Below are positions 22,336-32,385 of a stretch of 64,000 nt of DNA, one piece after another. The notes beneath the pieces were generated by a model, which did no database searches, had not been told where the DNA came from, and was given only the letters and a program-made list of their open reading frames with translations. Position 1 is the first letter of the stretch. Every line of letters starts with the position of its first letter. The stretch is from Wurfbainia villosa (lineage: Eukaryota; Streptophyta; Magnoliopsida; Zingiberales; Zingiberaceae), in contig CM046008.1 in the NCBI GenBank assembly GCA_025175895.1, positions 23,143,255 through 23,207,254 of the forward strand, written 5' to 3'. The translations under genes and the position numbers were made by a program.

Positions 22336-24917
22336 ACGACATGACAACTGTCCCAACTCAACACCAATCACCGCTCTAGAGTTGTCGAGTGGGCAATATG
22401 ATCAAGTAGCATATAAGCGTAAAGAGTTCGCTACACAATGGGGGTCCCTGCTGCTGGCCACTCCGACTGACACTACCAATGAGTAGTCGAGTGTCACACA
22501 CGCAAGACAACTGCACACAACTCCAACTACCACCGTCTATGGTGGTAGAGTGTGACACAAAAAATGCTTTGCCCTCACACTAGTTACTCCTCGGGAAGTA
22601 ACCTGGGAGGCAAGATGACTGACGACTCTCTCAATCCCAAGAGAGACTATGTCTTCAGAATGTATGCAAATGACATGAATGTGTTGTCACACGTACAACC
22701 ATCTACCATAGACTCTCTGTTCAACAAAGAGTCGTACTCATCTGATCAATACACTCTCTATCCTGTAGAGAGTCGTACTCAACGGATCGACGGACTCTTT
22801 ATCATGTAGAGAGCCGTATTCAACTAATCATAACTCTCTATCCAATAGAGAGTCGTACTCAACTGATCGACGCACTCTCTATCCTGTAGAGAGTCGTACT
22901 CGACTGATCATAACTCTCTATCCAATAGAGAGTCGTACTCAACTGATCGATGCACTCTATATCCTATAGAGAGTTGTACTCGACTAATCATATCAAGCTG
23001 GAACCACCGGTCCGTAGCGACACACTGATTACCCTTCACTTAACCATTACACAATACATGATTGGTAATAAGTATGCAATATATGGGTATTGGAAATAAA
23101 CCCTACATTTAGGGCATTACCTACCCACGAATGACCTTTTTGCCAATTTATAAATTGGGTTATCACCCGTACTCTAACATCTATACCCTACTAAATATCT
23201 AGGTCAATTTACATCACATCTATAATCCTAAATCATAATAAAGGAAATATGATATCAACTTTTGAGTAAATATAGCCAACGACAAGTATCAAACATAAGA
23301 TAAATAAAAGCAGGGTCAAGATAATATGAACACCTAACATGCTCATATCTACGACTAAATTTGAATGCAATTACATCTACCTGACCAGGGTAGGAAATTA
23401 CCCACCTGATATGAAGACTTATCTGAGCATCTCCACGTCCACAGGACCATCCTGAACCCAGGTCCTACAATTAACATACAACATAACTAAATACCAACAT
23501 AAACTATAACCCAATCCTAATTCCTGATCGATCAACCAAATCCCATATTGGTACAATCTCATACTATTCATTAATTACCCAACAATTTCCCAATCTTAAT
23601 CAAATTAAATTCATTATATAATCCATGAATCAACTCTAGCATCAACTATAACGGTAACACACCCTACTTCAATATACCAAATCAAAACTTATCTCACAAT
23701 GATTCACAGCTCCCTCACAAGAACAAACAGAGCATCGGCCAGATCGATATTCATCTATGCATCATCCAACAAGTATCATAAAGATAATGAAACTCACCCT
23801 TCAATCTAACCTTGCCCTGTTAATTCATATCCAGTTTCCCCAGCCAATTTCTGATCACCATCGCAGCTCATCAACACCACCAAACAAAACCTGTAAGCAC
23901 GACATATCTCAAATCTTTCAATACAACACCCTACTCCAAAAATCAATTATTCAAAAAATAAAACGACGAAGGATTTTTTATCCCACATTAACAAGGTGCT
24001 CACCAGAGCCAATCACGGTTTTAAACAGGGATAAATCAAATCCAATTGCTGCTGTGAACCGAGATGAACTAAATAACCAACCTCATGACACTGCCATCGC
24101 CGGCCAGCGACCGCCAAGCTAAGCGTCCTCCACTGAGCTGCTGCATTCGTGGAAGCGATTGACATCGACAATCACTGCAACTGATCCATGATCCAAGCCT
24201 CAGATCATCATCCAACAGCTAGGTTTTGTACCCAAATCGAACACCAATCGTCGATTCACTCCTCTGCACTCGGAGTTCACAGCCCTGGCAGTGTCGCATG
24301 CGGGCGGAGAGGAAGCCAACGACAGAATGCAGCTCATGGTGGCAGCTTGTCGCGACGGTCAGAGGGCGACTGCGAATGGGCAGAGCGAAGGGCAAGCCGA
24401 CCGACACAGCGAACTGGCTTGGGTCACCGGTGATCGAAGAGCAAGGAGAGCTTGCGGTTGGCTTGGGGCGTCGACGATCGAAGAGCAAGGAGAGCTCGTG
24501 GCTGGCTCATGGCTTGCGTCGTCTGGAGGCCGGTCGGCAACGACGGCGACGAGTGGGAGGAGCCAGTTTCGGCGGCAACGAGTGGAGAAAGGTCACTTCC
24601 GTCGAGATCGAGATCGGGGAACGAATCGACGGATCGAGGAAATGAGGAGAAGAAAATGGCCGATCAGGGAAATCGGGGAAAACGGAAGAAATATAATAGA
24701 TTTTTTTAATTAAACCTATTAATCCCTAGCAGATAGTCTAAACAGGCTTTACAAAAGCCTATCAGCTTTATCCCCATGAAATGTCCATAAAACTTCCATT
24801 TAAATCCGAAAAAATTTCTAAAAATTCTTGAAAATTCTATAAGATAATTTCTTAATTAACAAGGATATTTTTTGTTATTATTATTATATTTATTATTTTT
24901 TTCCCCGGTATTTTACA
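22336..24917 (-). repeat. Tekay-1 5' LTR remnant
   Basis: Starts TGTAAAATACC at 24917. It matches 18925-14540 of the 3' LTR once the solo LTR is removed and then stops at about 22336. The part adjoining the primer site is deleted. It shows the uninterrupted version of the site that carries the solo LTR in the other copy. The GC-rich block lies at about 24080-24650. Confidence 0.82.
22712..22991. repeat. Hairpin tandem array, 6 full units plus a divergent first unit
   Basis: Units start at 22753, 22794, 22833, 22874, 22913 and 22954; a divergent unit with loop GTTCAACA starts at 22712. Arms are ACTCTCTA and TAGAGAGT. Two spacer types alternate, as in the 14956-15115 array, but two more units are present. 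Confidence 0.87.
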
Positions 24918-26064
24918 GATATGCATCATATGTTTCAACACCTATATCCCATAAGCATTTTAAGTCATCAATTAGGGGTGCTAAGTAAATATCAATATCA
25001 TTTCTCGATTGTTTGGGACCAAAAATCAACAATGTGAGGATCATAAATTTTCTCTTCATATATAACCATGGAGGAAGATTGTAAGTGATCATTAAAATTG
25101 GCCAACAACTATATGCAGAACTCATTAAATCATGGGGATTTATCCCATCAACTGATATGGCTAATCTAAGATTTCTTGTCTCAGTAGCAAACTCTGGCCA
25201 GTTGTTATCAACTAATTTCCAAGATGGTGCATCAGCTGGATGACGTAAATATCCATCACGAAGTCTTTTATCAGCATGCCAAGTCAACTCCTTAGATGTC
25301 TCCTTATTCTGAAACATTCTTTGAAATCTTGGAATAGGTGGGAAGTACCACAGAACCTTTGCAGGAACTCCTTCCTTAATTGTATTTTTTTGGCCCATCT
25401 TCCACCTTGACATATTGCAAGTAGGACAATTGGTAAGATCCTCATACTCCTTCCGGTATAAGATACAATCATTAGGGCAAGTATGAATTTTCTCGTAATC
25501 CATCCCTAATGCACTTAAGCTTTTATTTGCATCATACATAGATAAAGGCAATTCATTGTCATCTGGAAGCATTTCTCCAATCAAACTGAGTAGGTCAGTG
25601 AAACTTTTATCACTCCAACTATATTTGGCCTTCAAGTTAAATAATTTCACAATTACAGATAACTTTGTAAATTTAGTGCATCCAGAATATAAAGGTTTCT
25701 CAACATCTTCAAGTAGCTTATTGAATTGGGTTGGATTCTCAGCATAACTATCATATGCAGCATGTATCATATCTACAGGTTCCTCAGCAATAGATTTTTG
25801 TTCATCTAGCCCCACTTGATCACTATCATTCTTTGAGTTCCATATCGTAGGTCTTTCTTCATGCCATATCCATGTATGATACGTTAAATCTATACCATTA
25901 CAATACATATGAGCTCTTATAGTTGTTGCATTTGTCTTCTTTAGATTATCACATTTTGCACATGGGCAAGGTATTGCATCCAGATCATTAGCGTTTTTCA
26001 TTGCATATTGCAAGAAAGACTCAACTCCAAATTCATATTCACGTGATAATTTATCCTTTGACAT
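24918..26064 (-). pseudogene. CACTA TNP2 transposase, N-terminal part
   Basis: An open frame from ATG at 26064 to the Tekay junction, 382 codons. Residues 1-75 match the Transpos_assoc domain (SFLQYAMKNAND, PCPCAKCDNLKK, then HTWIWHEE). From about residue 125 it matches TNP2 (Transposase_21): FNLKAKYSWSDKSFTDLL, SALGMDYEKIHTCPNDCILY, CPTCNMSRWK, and near the end SVDGINPHDLMSSAYSCWP, YNLPPWLYMKRKF and DIDIYLAPLIDDLKCLW. Asp residues of the DG and DID motifs are kept. In intact proteins WTINDFPA-type sequence would follow; here the frame runs into the LTR and stops at 24913. Upstream, 26065-26100 has no competing in-frame Met. Confidence 0.92.
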
Positions 26065-27277
26065 CCATTCTTGTTACAATCAACTGACAATGAACCGACA
26101 CCTTCAAAATAATTGTAAATAATATAACAAAATCTTAAATACAAACACAATAACAAAATAATCAAATAATTTAATTACTAGCTTCATTATTCATTAATTA
26201 AAAATATAACAAGCAATTGTACATACAATATCACATGCATTAACTTGTAGGACACAAACATGATTTTATGATCAGATAAAGCCTGCAATAGGTATGGAGA
26301 GTTGTGTATTCATATTTATCTTGAGTGGGGTCATAAAGCATAAATCAATGTTTTGAAAACCAGACCAAATGGACCTCCTTGTTCATCTCAGAACTGGAAG
26401 CCTAACTAGTCCAGTTCGATTAGTAGAAGATTGTTTGATTGATTTGTATTGGCCCAGTTCAACTGGGTAAATTGGGATATGGCTGGGCCTTCTAGTGCAC
26501 CCACCTATCAGCATAAAAACAATGGGTTTGGTGGAGTTCAAATGTTTTCTGAAGCTCAATTACTCCAAAGAGGAGGTTTGGGGAAAAGATGGGGTATCAC
26601 CAAGAGCAACTTGAAAGGATGTACATGTCTTAAGAATAAAAGTAACTTATGAAATTGAGATATATAAGGATAAAGTAAGTGATCTTTGCTGTCCACCAAA
26701 TTCTATGGATAAATCTAATAATAAAAATAACTTATGAGATTGTGATATCTAAGGATGAACTAAGTGATCTTTGCTACAAATTGTAAGGATAAACTGAGTG
26801 ATTTTCACTCCCCTACTTCTAGGTGATCCACTTTGTCTTCTTTCTCTTTGTGTTCTCCAATGGCTCGTGTTGGCTGCTCTTGATGAACCAAGAAGAATGT
26901 TTAGGATTGACATGATCATGTTGAATGATGCCTCAAGCAAGAATAAAATCAAACAAAGTGGATTATTAGAAAATAAAATAGAAATGCCTCTGCAATTTAA
27001 TCTCAAAACTTCTGGTCAAAAGAATCAGTAAAAAAAATGGAAGAAATCTAGTTAAACCATATCATTTGATGATATATCAAGCCAGTTAATCAGTCTATCA
27101 ATTAATATCATATTTTAATAATTTTTTCTCTCTCAATCATCTAAATATGGGATTACAAACATATCCCCCTTGTGATGTTCGTCCAAGATAGAATGGCAAA
27201 AGCACACAGCCAATATGGACAATCGATAGAAATATGAACAAACCCACCTGAAGACCAAATAATTTTTTTTTACATAC
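26065..27277. other. Region upstream of TNP2 with a 56 bp direct repeat
   Basis: No supported gene. Two copies of a 56 bp segment (AATAAAARTAACTTATGARA start, GATCTTTGCT end) lie at 26635-26690 and 26720-26775, with a partial third at about 26783-26810. In element orientation this is the 5' side of TNP2, where CACTA promoters and subterminal repeats lie, but the CACTA terminus is not recognised. The short plus-strand frame at 26449-26652 has no recognisable features. Confidence 0.55.
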
Positions 27278-28118
27278 CTCTAGGAAGGATGGCCGAACTT
27301 CTATAAGTTGCACAAAAGCAGAACAAACCTGTGTATCAGATAAAACAAACCCAGATTGGTGAAAGATCATAATGCTCAAAGTAAAAATATAAGCAGAGAG
27401 TGGTGAAAGATCATGATGCTCAAGTTAACCAAACAAGTGCTTTTATTTTCAACATTTCCAAGTGATGACTGCATAATCTGATCTAAACAAATATGGGTCG
27501 AAATTTAAGTTGTAGAAGCATGCACTGGTGAGCAAGTAAGATATTGCTGCAAGAATGTTATCAATGTGATGCATCTTAAGCCTAATAGTTATGCACTGTT
27601 CTAACACTTTATCACGTACAACTGAGTTTCATAAATCTTAATGAGAAATAAGCTAAAGCATTGCAAAAGATTATAGATGACACACCAATTTTCGGACATC
27701 TGCAGAAGGATCTCAAGCAAGGTGAAATAGGCCTTGAAGGTACCGGTCCATGGACATAAACAAAGCCTGAAAAAATTATTCAAATTAGGTTAGGGAGACT
27801 TCAACTACATTCGGCATTGCAGAACAAGTATGATATTGTATTTCACTTACTGCAGGCATTGCTACGATGAACTGATTAAGAGAACCCAATGATAGCTTCC
27901 TCAATATAGCATGTGGAGACTGAAAAAATTGTGCCAGAGACAAGAAATGAACAAATTTTCAATTGTTGTCCTAGTTATTATTACTCGAAGACACCTACAA
28001 ACCACTTCAAGAGAGCAGCTAAAATTACCAGAAGCAATCTGGGCATAAAAATATTAATTGGACACTCAGATAATCCAGGAATATCTAGATCAAGCTCTTC
28101 AGGAATGTCCTCACATAT
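27278..28118 (-). pseudogene. TRN1: Transportin-1 (importin beta-2) gene fragment, four exons
   Basis: Four exons with introns on the minus strand: 28118-28029 (ICEDIPEELDLD to NIFMPRLLL), 27919-27851 (SPHAILRKLSLGSLNQFIVA), 27766-27686 (ALFMSMDRYLQGLFHLA, stop, DPSADVRKL) and 27328-27278 (VCSAFVQLIEVRPSFLE). All four are whole codons with AG and GT borders in phase 0. Together they form one contiguous HEAT-repeat segment of transportin-1, the nuclear import receptor for M9-type cargo. A TGA replaces one residue in the third exon. The second exon could start nine bases upstream (FFQ), where the acceptor AG appears to have become AA. No other exons of the roughly 890-residue protein are seen, so this is a fragment, possibly captured by the CACTA element that lies downstream in the same orientation. 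Confidence 0.87.
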
Positions 28119-28683
28119 CTGCCATGAAAATGCAATAATAATTTTCCTTAATCAAGTCTATAACTCGTTATGAGATAAAAATTGAAATTTGATAAAACCA
28201 ACAAAGTTTTCCTTTGACCATCACAGTTCTTTTTCACTTTATCCTTAAACTTGCCAAGTTATTGATATCTCAATTCCAGCATGCCTTTTGTTTGGCACAG
28301 ATGAAGTTGCATAAGAAACGTTACCAAACAAGACCATTCAATTCATCAAAATAAGCAAGAGAAAAAAAATAGGAGTTAGAGAATGATTGCTAGCTAAGAA
28401 TGTTATTGTAACACAGATGGGTTTTTAAGCAATATCTCTATCAATACAGTGTTGTCAAAGCAAATTAAACAGTCAAAAGGTTGTTTTTTCACTCACAAGT
28501 GCTCTCAATAAAGCTTGTCAAAGAATACACATTGCACAAAAAAAAAGTATGAGAGTAGTCCAAAAAAGAAACGTTTAGAAGATCAAGGTACAATTTGAAT
28601 CCAAGTATTCAGTGATGGCGACCTTAGCTCCATCTTAATTTGGGAGATGAATGTAGCGAAAGTGTCAAGTAAGAGTTGCAAAC
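28119..28683. other. AT-rich spacer or intron between transportin exons and GC-rich block
   Basis: No exon of transportin-1 or another gene is recognisable. It could be an intron of a chimeric transcript running from the GC-rich block to the transportin exons. Confidence 0.4.
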
Positions 28684-28870
28684 CTGGCTTCACTTGCTGC
28701 TCGCTATGCCTTCACCCGCTATCAGCCTTTACTTGAGCGCCAACAAAAGCTCGGACACCGGCGCCGACGGATGCTTGAATGTCGGAGCTGCGACGACTGG
28801 CCGGAGCGAAACCCTAACGAAGCAGATCGCAGGATATGGAGAAGAGAAGTTGAACGATCACTGGTTTAAT
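28684..28870 (-). other. GC-rich exon-like block with splice donor
   Basis: In an AT-rich background this block is clearly GC-rich. On the minus strand it reads TTAGGGTTTCGCTCCGGCC, typical of plant 5' leaders, and ends AAGCCAG followed by GTTTGC, a plausible donor. A short frame on either strand (about 60 codons) matches no family I know and is not the transportin N-terminus. It may be the first exon of an unrelated captured gene. Confidence 0.4.
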
Positions 28871-29199
28871 TAGGAGAGATTTTAGGGAAGAAAATAAGAA
28901 AATAAATAAAATAATATAAAAATAAATAAAGATAATTTTTAAATGAAAACCCATGGGAAAAAATCAACGATAGGGAAAAATGAAAAAAAAAATAATATTA
29001 ATAAAATAAAATAATTTTTTTGTGTCATTCATTTCTTGATGTTATAAAAACCGATGTCTTTTAAGTAAGTGTTTTGATGTTTGACATTGATGTCTGACAT
29101 TGGTGTCTGACAATGTATTGGGGAGATTATTGGTGCAATCGACCCAGGTTATGATCTTGATGTTTGATGATGGTTTGACCATTATCATGGGAAAAGGCC

Positions 29200-29425
29200 A
29201 AGCATGAGTCTTGGCATGGAAAGTCCAATATGAGTTGGCAAGGGAAAGTCCAAGCTTGGGTCTTGCCATGGAAAGTCCAATATGGGTTGGCAAGGGAAAG
29301 TTCCAGCATAAGTCTTGGCATTTGGAAAGTCCAAGGGGAATATTGGCGGTGTAAAGTCCAAGGGTGGAGTCTTGGCAGCGTAAAGTCCAAGTTGAGTCTT
29401 GGCAGCGTAAGTCCAATGTTTCTTG
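29200..29425. repeat. Degenerate AAAGTCCA / TTGGCA repeats in the SIRE LTR
   Basis: About eight loose copies of a 25 to 30 bp phrase (AAAGTCCAAGNNNGAGTCTTGGCA-like). Minus-strand frames here (WTFHAK, GLSLANS repeats) are by-products of the repetition. Confidence 0.65.
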
Positions 29426-29635
29426 GCGGTGTAGACTACATTAGCATGACAATAGCTGATGGAAGCACCTGAAGGCTAGCGTATGGATGAATAAGTCATG
29501 GATGACTTGGAGGGATCCGATAGGCGTGAGGCTGATGAAGGCGACTAGAAGGCTTAGTTCTAGACTAAGGGTGGTCTAGCAAGTATAAGAGCATCATACT
29601 TGGGGTAAAACCTCATGTTTGAGGTGTATCAGTCG

Positions 29636-29950
29636 ATTGAGACTATGTTCAGTCGACTGATGTGAGTCGACTGGAGTTCGACTGCAAGGAAATGGCCTGG
29701 CAGTCGACTGCTAGCATTGGCCAGTCGACTGCTGGCCTGAGGAGTCAACTGTTGGTCGGGTATTCGGGCACAGAAGGTTCCCGAGTCGACTGTTAGAGTT
29801 TGACAGTTGAGTGATGACTCGATCAGTCGACTGATGGGTATGATCAGTCGACTAATTTTCTATCCATTGGAACTTATCCAATGTGGCTCATGTCATTATG
29901 AGACAATGGCTACAGGAGCAGTCGACTGATGGTCTTGATCAGTCGACTGC
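29636..29950. repeat. Dispersed CAGTCGACTG motifs in the SIRE LTR, U3 side
   Basis: The palindrome AGTCGACT occurs at least eight times in about 315 bp, usually followed by GATGG or GCTAGC. Related clusters occur in the other SIRE LTRs (48918-49030, 56655-56712, 63548-63870). The cluster ends 25 bp before a TATA box, so it lies where enhancer elements would be expected. Confidence 0.8.
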
Positions 29951-29976
29951 TAGGCGAAAATCAGCCTGAGTTGAAG

Positions 29977-29985
29977 CTATAAAAG
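29977..29985 (+). promoter_or_regulatory. TATA box of the SIRE-type LTR
   Basis: CTATAAAAG follows the CAGTCGACTG cluster. Equivalent TATAAAAGG boxes on the minus strand occur in the other SIRE LTRs near 48811, 56553 and 58600, which supports the call. Confidence 0.65.
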
Positions 29986-30271
29986 AAGATCATGGAGAAG
30001 ATTTTCGCTATGGTTCTTTGAGGAGTTTTGGGGCGATTTGCTACTGCAATTCAGGGTCTCCAAGTGAAACTCAATCAACCAAATAAGCAAGCATCCAAAA
30101 GAGTTTGTGTAAAGTGTTCTTTACTTTTTTTGTTGTATTTCATTCATATTTGCTTGTATATCTCGTGTATTGCTGTTGTAATCACTGTAAGAGGTTTCTC
30201 CACCTCTGACTTGTTGTCGAGAAGGAGTATTATTATTTTAGTGGTATTGGTTGCATCGCTAGGGCTTTTAG

Positions 30272-31512
30272 TGTGAGTGATGTAGATGGGATATATCCCT
30301 CCTATATGACGGGAGAGACATCGATATTCTTGATAGAGTGAGACCACGAAGTGCATGGTCATGCCCAAATGAATCAATATGAGATATTGAGCTCATTTGA
30401 TTAGAGTGAGTCTACTTGGAGTTCAAGATTTAGATTGTATCGAGGATGACACGGTCTATGCCTCGATTGGTCAATCTAGATGTCAAGGATAGAGGGACAT
30501 TGTCACATATTGTGAGAGTCACAATTAGTAGTCACAAAGGTGATGTTGGAGCTCAACATTCTTGTAACTTGGGTAGCAATGATGTGTTGCTAGATACCGC
30601 TCATTGCTTATGTTCCTAAATCGGTTTAGGGACATTGCCAACGTTACAAGAACCTATAGGGTCACACACATAAGGGCAATTAGATGGAGATTAGGTTCAT
30701 ATGATGAACCATGAGAATTAGGTTCATGGGATGAACCAAATTGGATTAAGAGTAATCCAAATTAGACTAATTGAGTTAGACTCAAGTTGATTCAAGTGTT
30801 AAATGAGTCTAATTTAGATTTGATTCATCAAATCAATTTAAATTAAATGAATAGAGATTCATTAAATTAAATTGACTTGAATCAAATTGTTAGATTTGAT
30901 CAACCATGGGAGATAAGAGGTCAAGTTTGACTTGACTTGAGAGGGAAGATGAAAGGTCAAGTTTGACATGACCAAATGTCATGTCATGATGATGACTTGG
31001 CATGGTCGGCCAATAATGATGTTCCACATCATCATAGACACATCATGGGGTGTCACCTCATGAGGGAGACCAAGAGTCATTGGCTCTTGGAGTTACATGC
31101 ATGCATGTAACATCCTTATAGTGGGTTATGGATGATGTGAAGTTAAGTTGTGTAACTTCATCTTCTTCCTTTTCTCTTCCCTCAAGCTCTCTCTTCCTCA
31201 TCTAGCCATGAACGTCCAAGGGGTGCTAGCACACTCTAAGGTGTTTTTCTCCACCATTTGTCCGTGTGGATACTTGTAGAGGAGTGTACACTTGACACTC
31301 TCGAGTTCCGGCGAACCTTTTGGACGAGCGGGATTTGCGAAGGGCGTCGCATCGAGGGTAACGTCCTTATCATGTAGATCTAAGGTAGATCTAGGGTTTT
31401 ATACAAACACATACATATTTTAGTTTTAATACATCTTCGCACGGATCCGTGGCCGGACTTCCGGGGTTTCCGCAACGCAAAAAGCGGTTTTTACGGCTCG
31501 TAAAGTCCAACA
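30272..31512 (+). repeat. Copia B 5' LTR, 1241 bp, internally shortened
   Basis: Begins TGTGAGTGATG, which corresponds to position 37532 of the 3' LTR; the first 559 bp are absent. The full LTR begins TGTTAGTG, and position 37532 reads TGTGAGTG, so a deletion between these two near-identical octamers explains the product. It ends AAAGTCCAACA. Confidence 0.9.
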
Positions 31513-31513
31513 G

Positions 31514-31526
31514 TGGTATCAGAGCC
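31514..31526 (+). other. Primer binding site, initiator Met tRNA type (copia B)
   Basis: TGGTATCAGAGCC lies one base after the LTR end CCAACA. It is a perfect match to the plant initiator Met tRNA 3' end complement. Confidence 0.92.
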
Positions 31527-32350
31527 ACGTGCGAAGCATGTATGTGTTTCGTTTTTTTAATTTTTGTATTAGATATAAAAAATTACAGATTTTGATGTTT
31601 TTGTAAATTTCCTATTTTTATAGAATTTTTGGGTATTTTTCTCGAAGAGTCGAAGCAACGAGTGTTGGGACACTTCTAGGCTTCAACCACCGAGAAAAAC
31701 TCTCCGAAACGGCGAGTTATTCACTTTAGGTTTTTGGGACAGTGACTTAAGTCGCTTAAGATCGTAGTAGGGACACTCGCAAAGTTTATTTTGCGAGTAG
31801 GGGCGCTGCCCCTATCCCCGAAAGGGGCCTTGTCCCGCGATCGTGCCTGGAAACCGCTTAGCGGGACCGTTACGGAGAGGTGACTCATAAAATTGAAAAA
31901 AAATAGAAAAAATTATAGAAATTTTCTGTAAAAATACATAATTTAGAATTATGTATAATTCTGTGATTGTCATGGCCTAATAACCCCAATTTTATTGGAT
32001 TATGATGTGTTGTAATTCATAATACGGTCTGCGTGCCGTTTTTGTGGTTGTGCGTGTTGTATAGTGTATGCGACCTGCGCGTCGTACCTCTTCTTTTCAT
32101 ATTCTAGTTGTAAATAGTTTTAGATTTGAATGTAACTCAAGTTTCATATTTGTAATGTACAAAATGGAACGGTGAAAAGTCCACTTGTAGACGAGGTTAC
32201 AAGAACGGTGCCGACGATACATGGCGGTTAAAGGAAGCGCTTGGAGAAGCCGCTAGCTTAGGTTGACCGTCCGATCTTCTCATTGGCTTGAGAAGATCGT
32301 AGTAGGGCTATGACCACATCACAGTTAATTTTATATATATATATATATGT

Positions 32351-32385
<35 letters not shown>

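Larger units (their letters stand above)
13667..24917 (-). mobile_element. Tekay-1: Ty3/gypsy chromovirus (Del/Tekay type) inside CACTA TNP2
   Basis: A minus-strand LTR retrotransposon whose LTRs start TGTAAAATACC at 24917 and 18925. Internal order from the right: 5' LTR remnant (24917-22336), gag tail, protease and reverse transcriptase remnants, integrase (about 20330-19390), chromodomain tail (about 19098-19020), polypurine tract (18937-18926) and 3' LTR (18925-13667). A deletion removed the 5' LTR end, primer site and N-terminal gag, joining gag to LTR near 22336. The left LTR terminus also seems lost at the junction with TNP2. The lineage rests on long LTRs, integrase and chromodomain motifs, and the iMet primer site in sister copies at 39233 and 60172. 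Confidence 0.85.
9777..26064 (-). mobile_element. CACTA (En/Spm) DNA transposon, minus strand, interrupted
   Basis: The coding parts in element order are: TNP2 N-terminus (26064-24918), Tekay insertion (24917-13667), TNP2 C-terminus with DUF4218 (13666-12776), then a second gene with Transposase_24-like, DUF8039-like and Ulp1-like exons (12775-9777). This set is characteristic of plant CACTA elements. The CACTA terminal inverted repeats were not found: the 3' end is cut by the Athila insertion, and the 5' end should lie right of 26064, possibly lost at the SIRE LTR start at 29040. Stops in several exons indicate a dead element. Confidence 0.85.

Noticed and set aside
24219..24713. Several overlapping 80 to 140 codon frames on both strands
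   Set aside because: GC-rich LTR block; the equivalent frames at 18166-18697 are shifted and shortened, so there is no coding conservation.
26449..26652. 67-codon plus-strand frame as a small gene
   Set aside because: No recognisable domain, no flanking signals, opposite to the surrounding CACTA and transportin exons.
28676..28873. 65-codon plus-strand frame in the GC-rich block
   Set aside because: The minus-strand reading has leader-like and splice-donor features and fits the neighbours' orientation; the plus frame matches nothing known.
26065..29039. CACTA terminal inverted repeat at the 5' end
   Set aside because: No TTTTCTTGTAGTG-like sequence was found by eye; the end may be lost or too diverged.
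29042..29416. 124-codon minus-strand frame with repeated CQDSTW phrases
   Set aside because: Translation of degenerate repeats in the SIRE LTR.
31514..31526. tRNA gene suggested by initiator Met complementarity here and at similar sites
   Set aside because: Only the 3' end complement is present and it sits next to LTR ends; these are primer binding sites.
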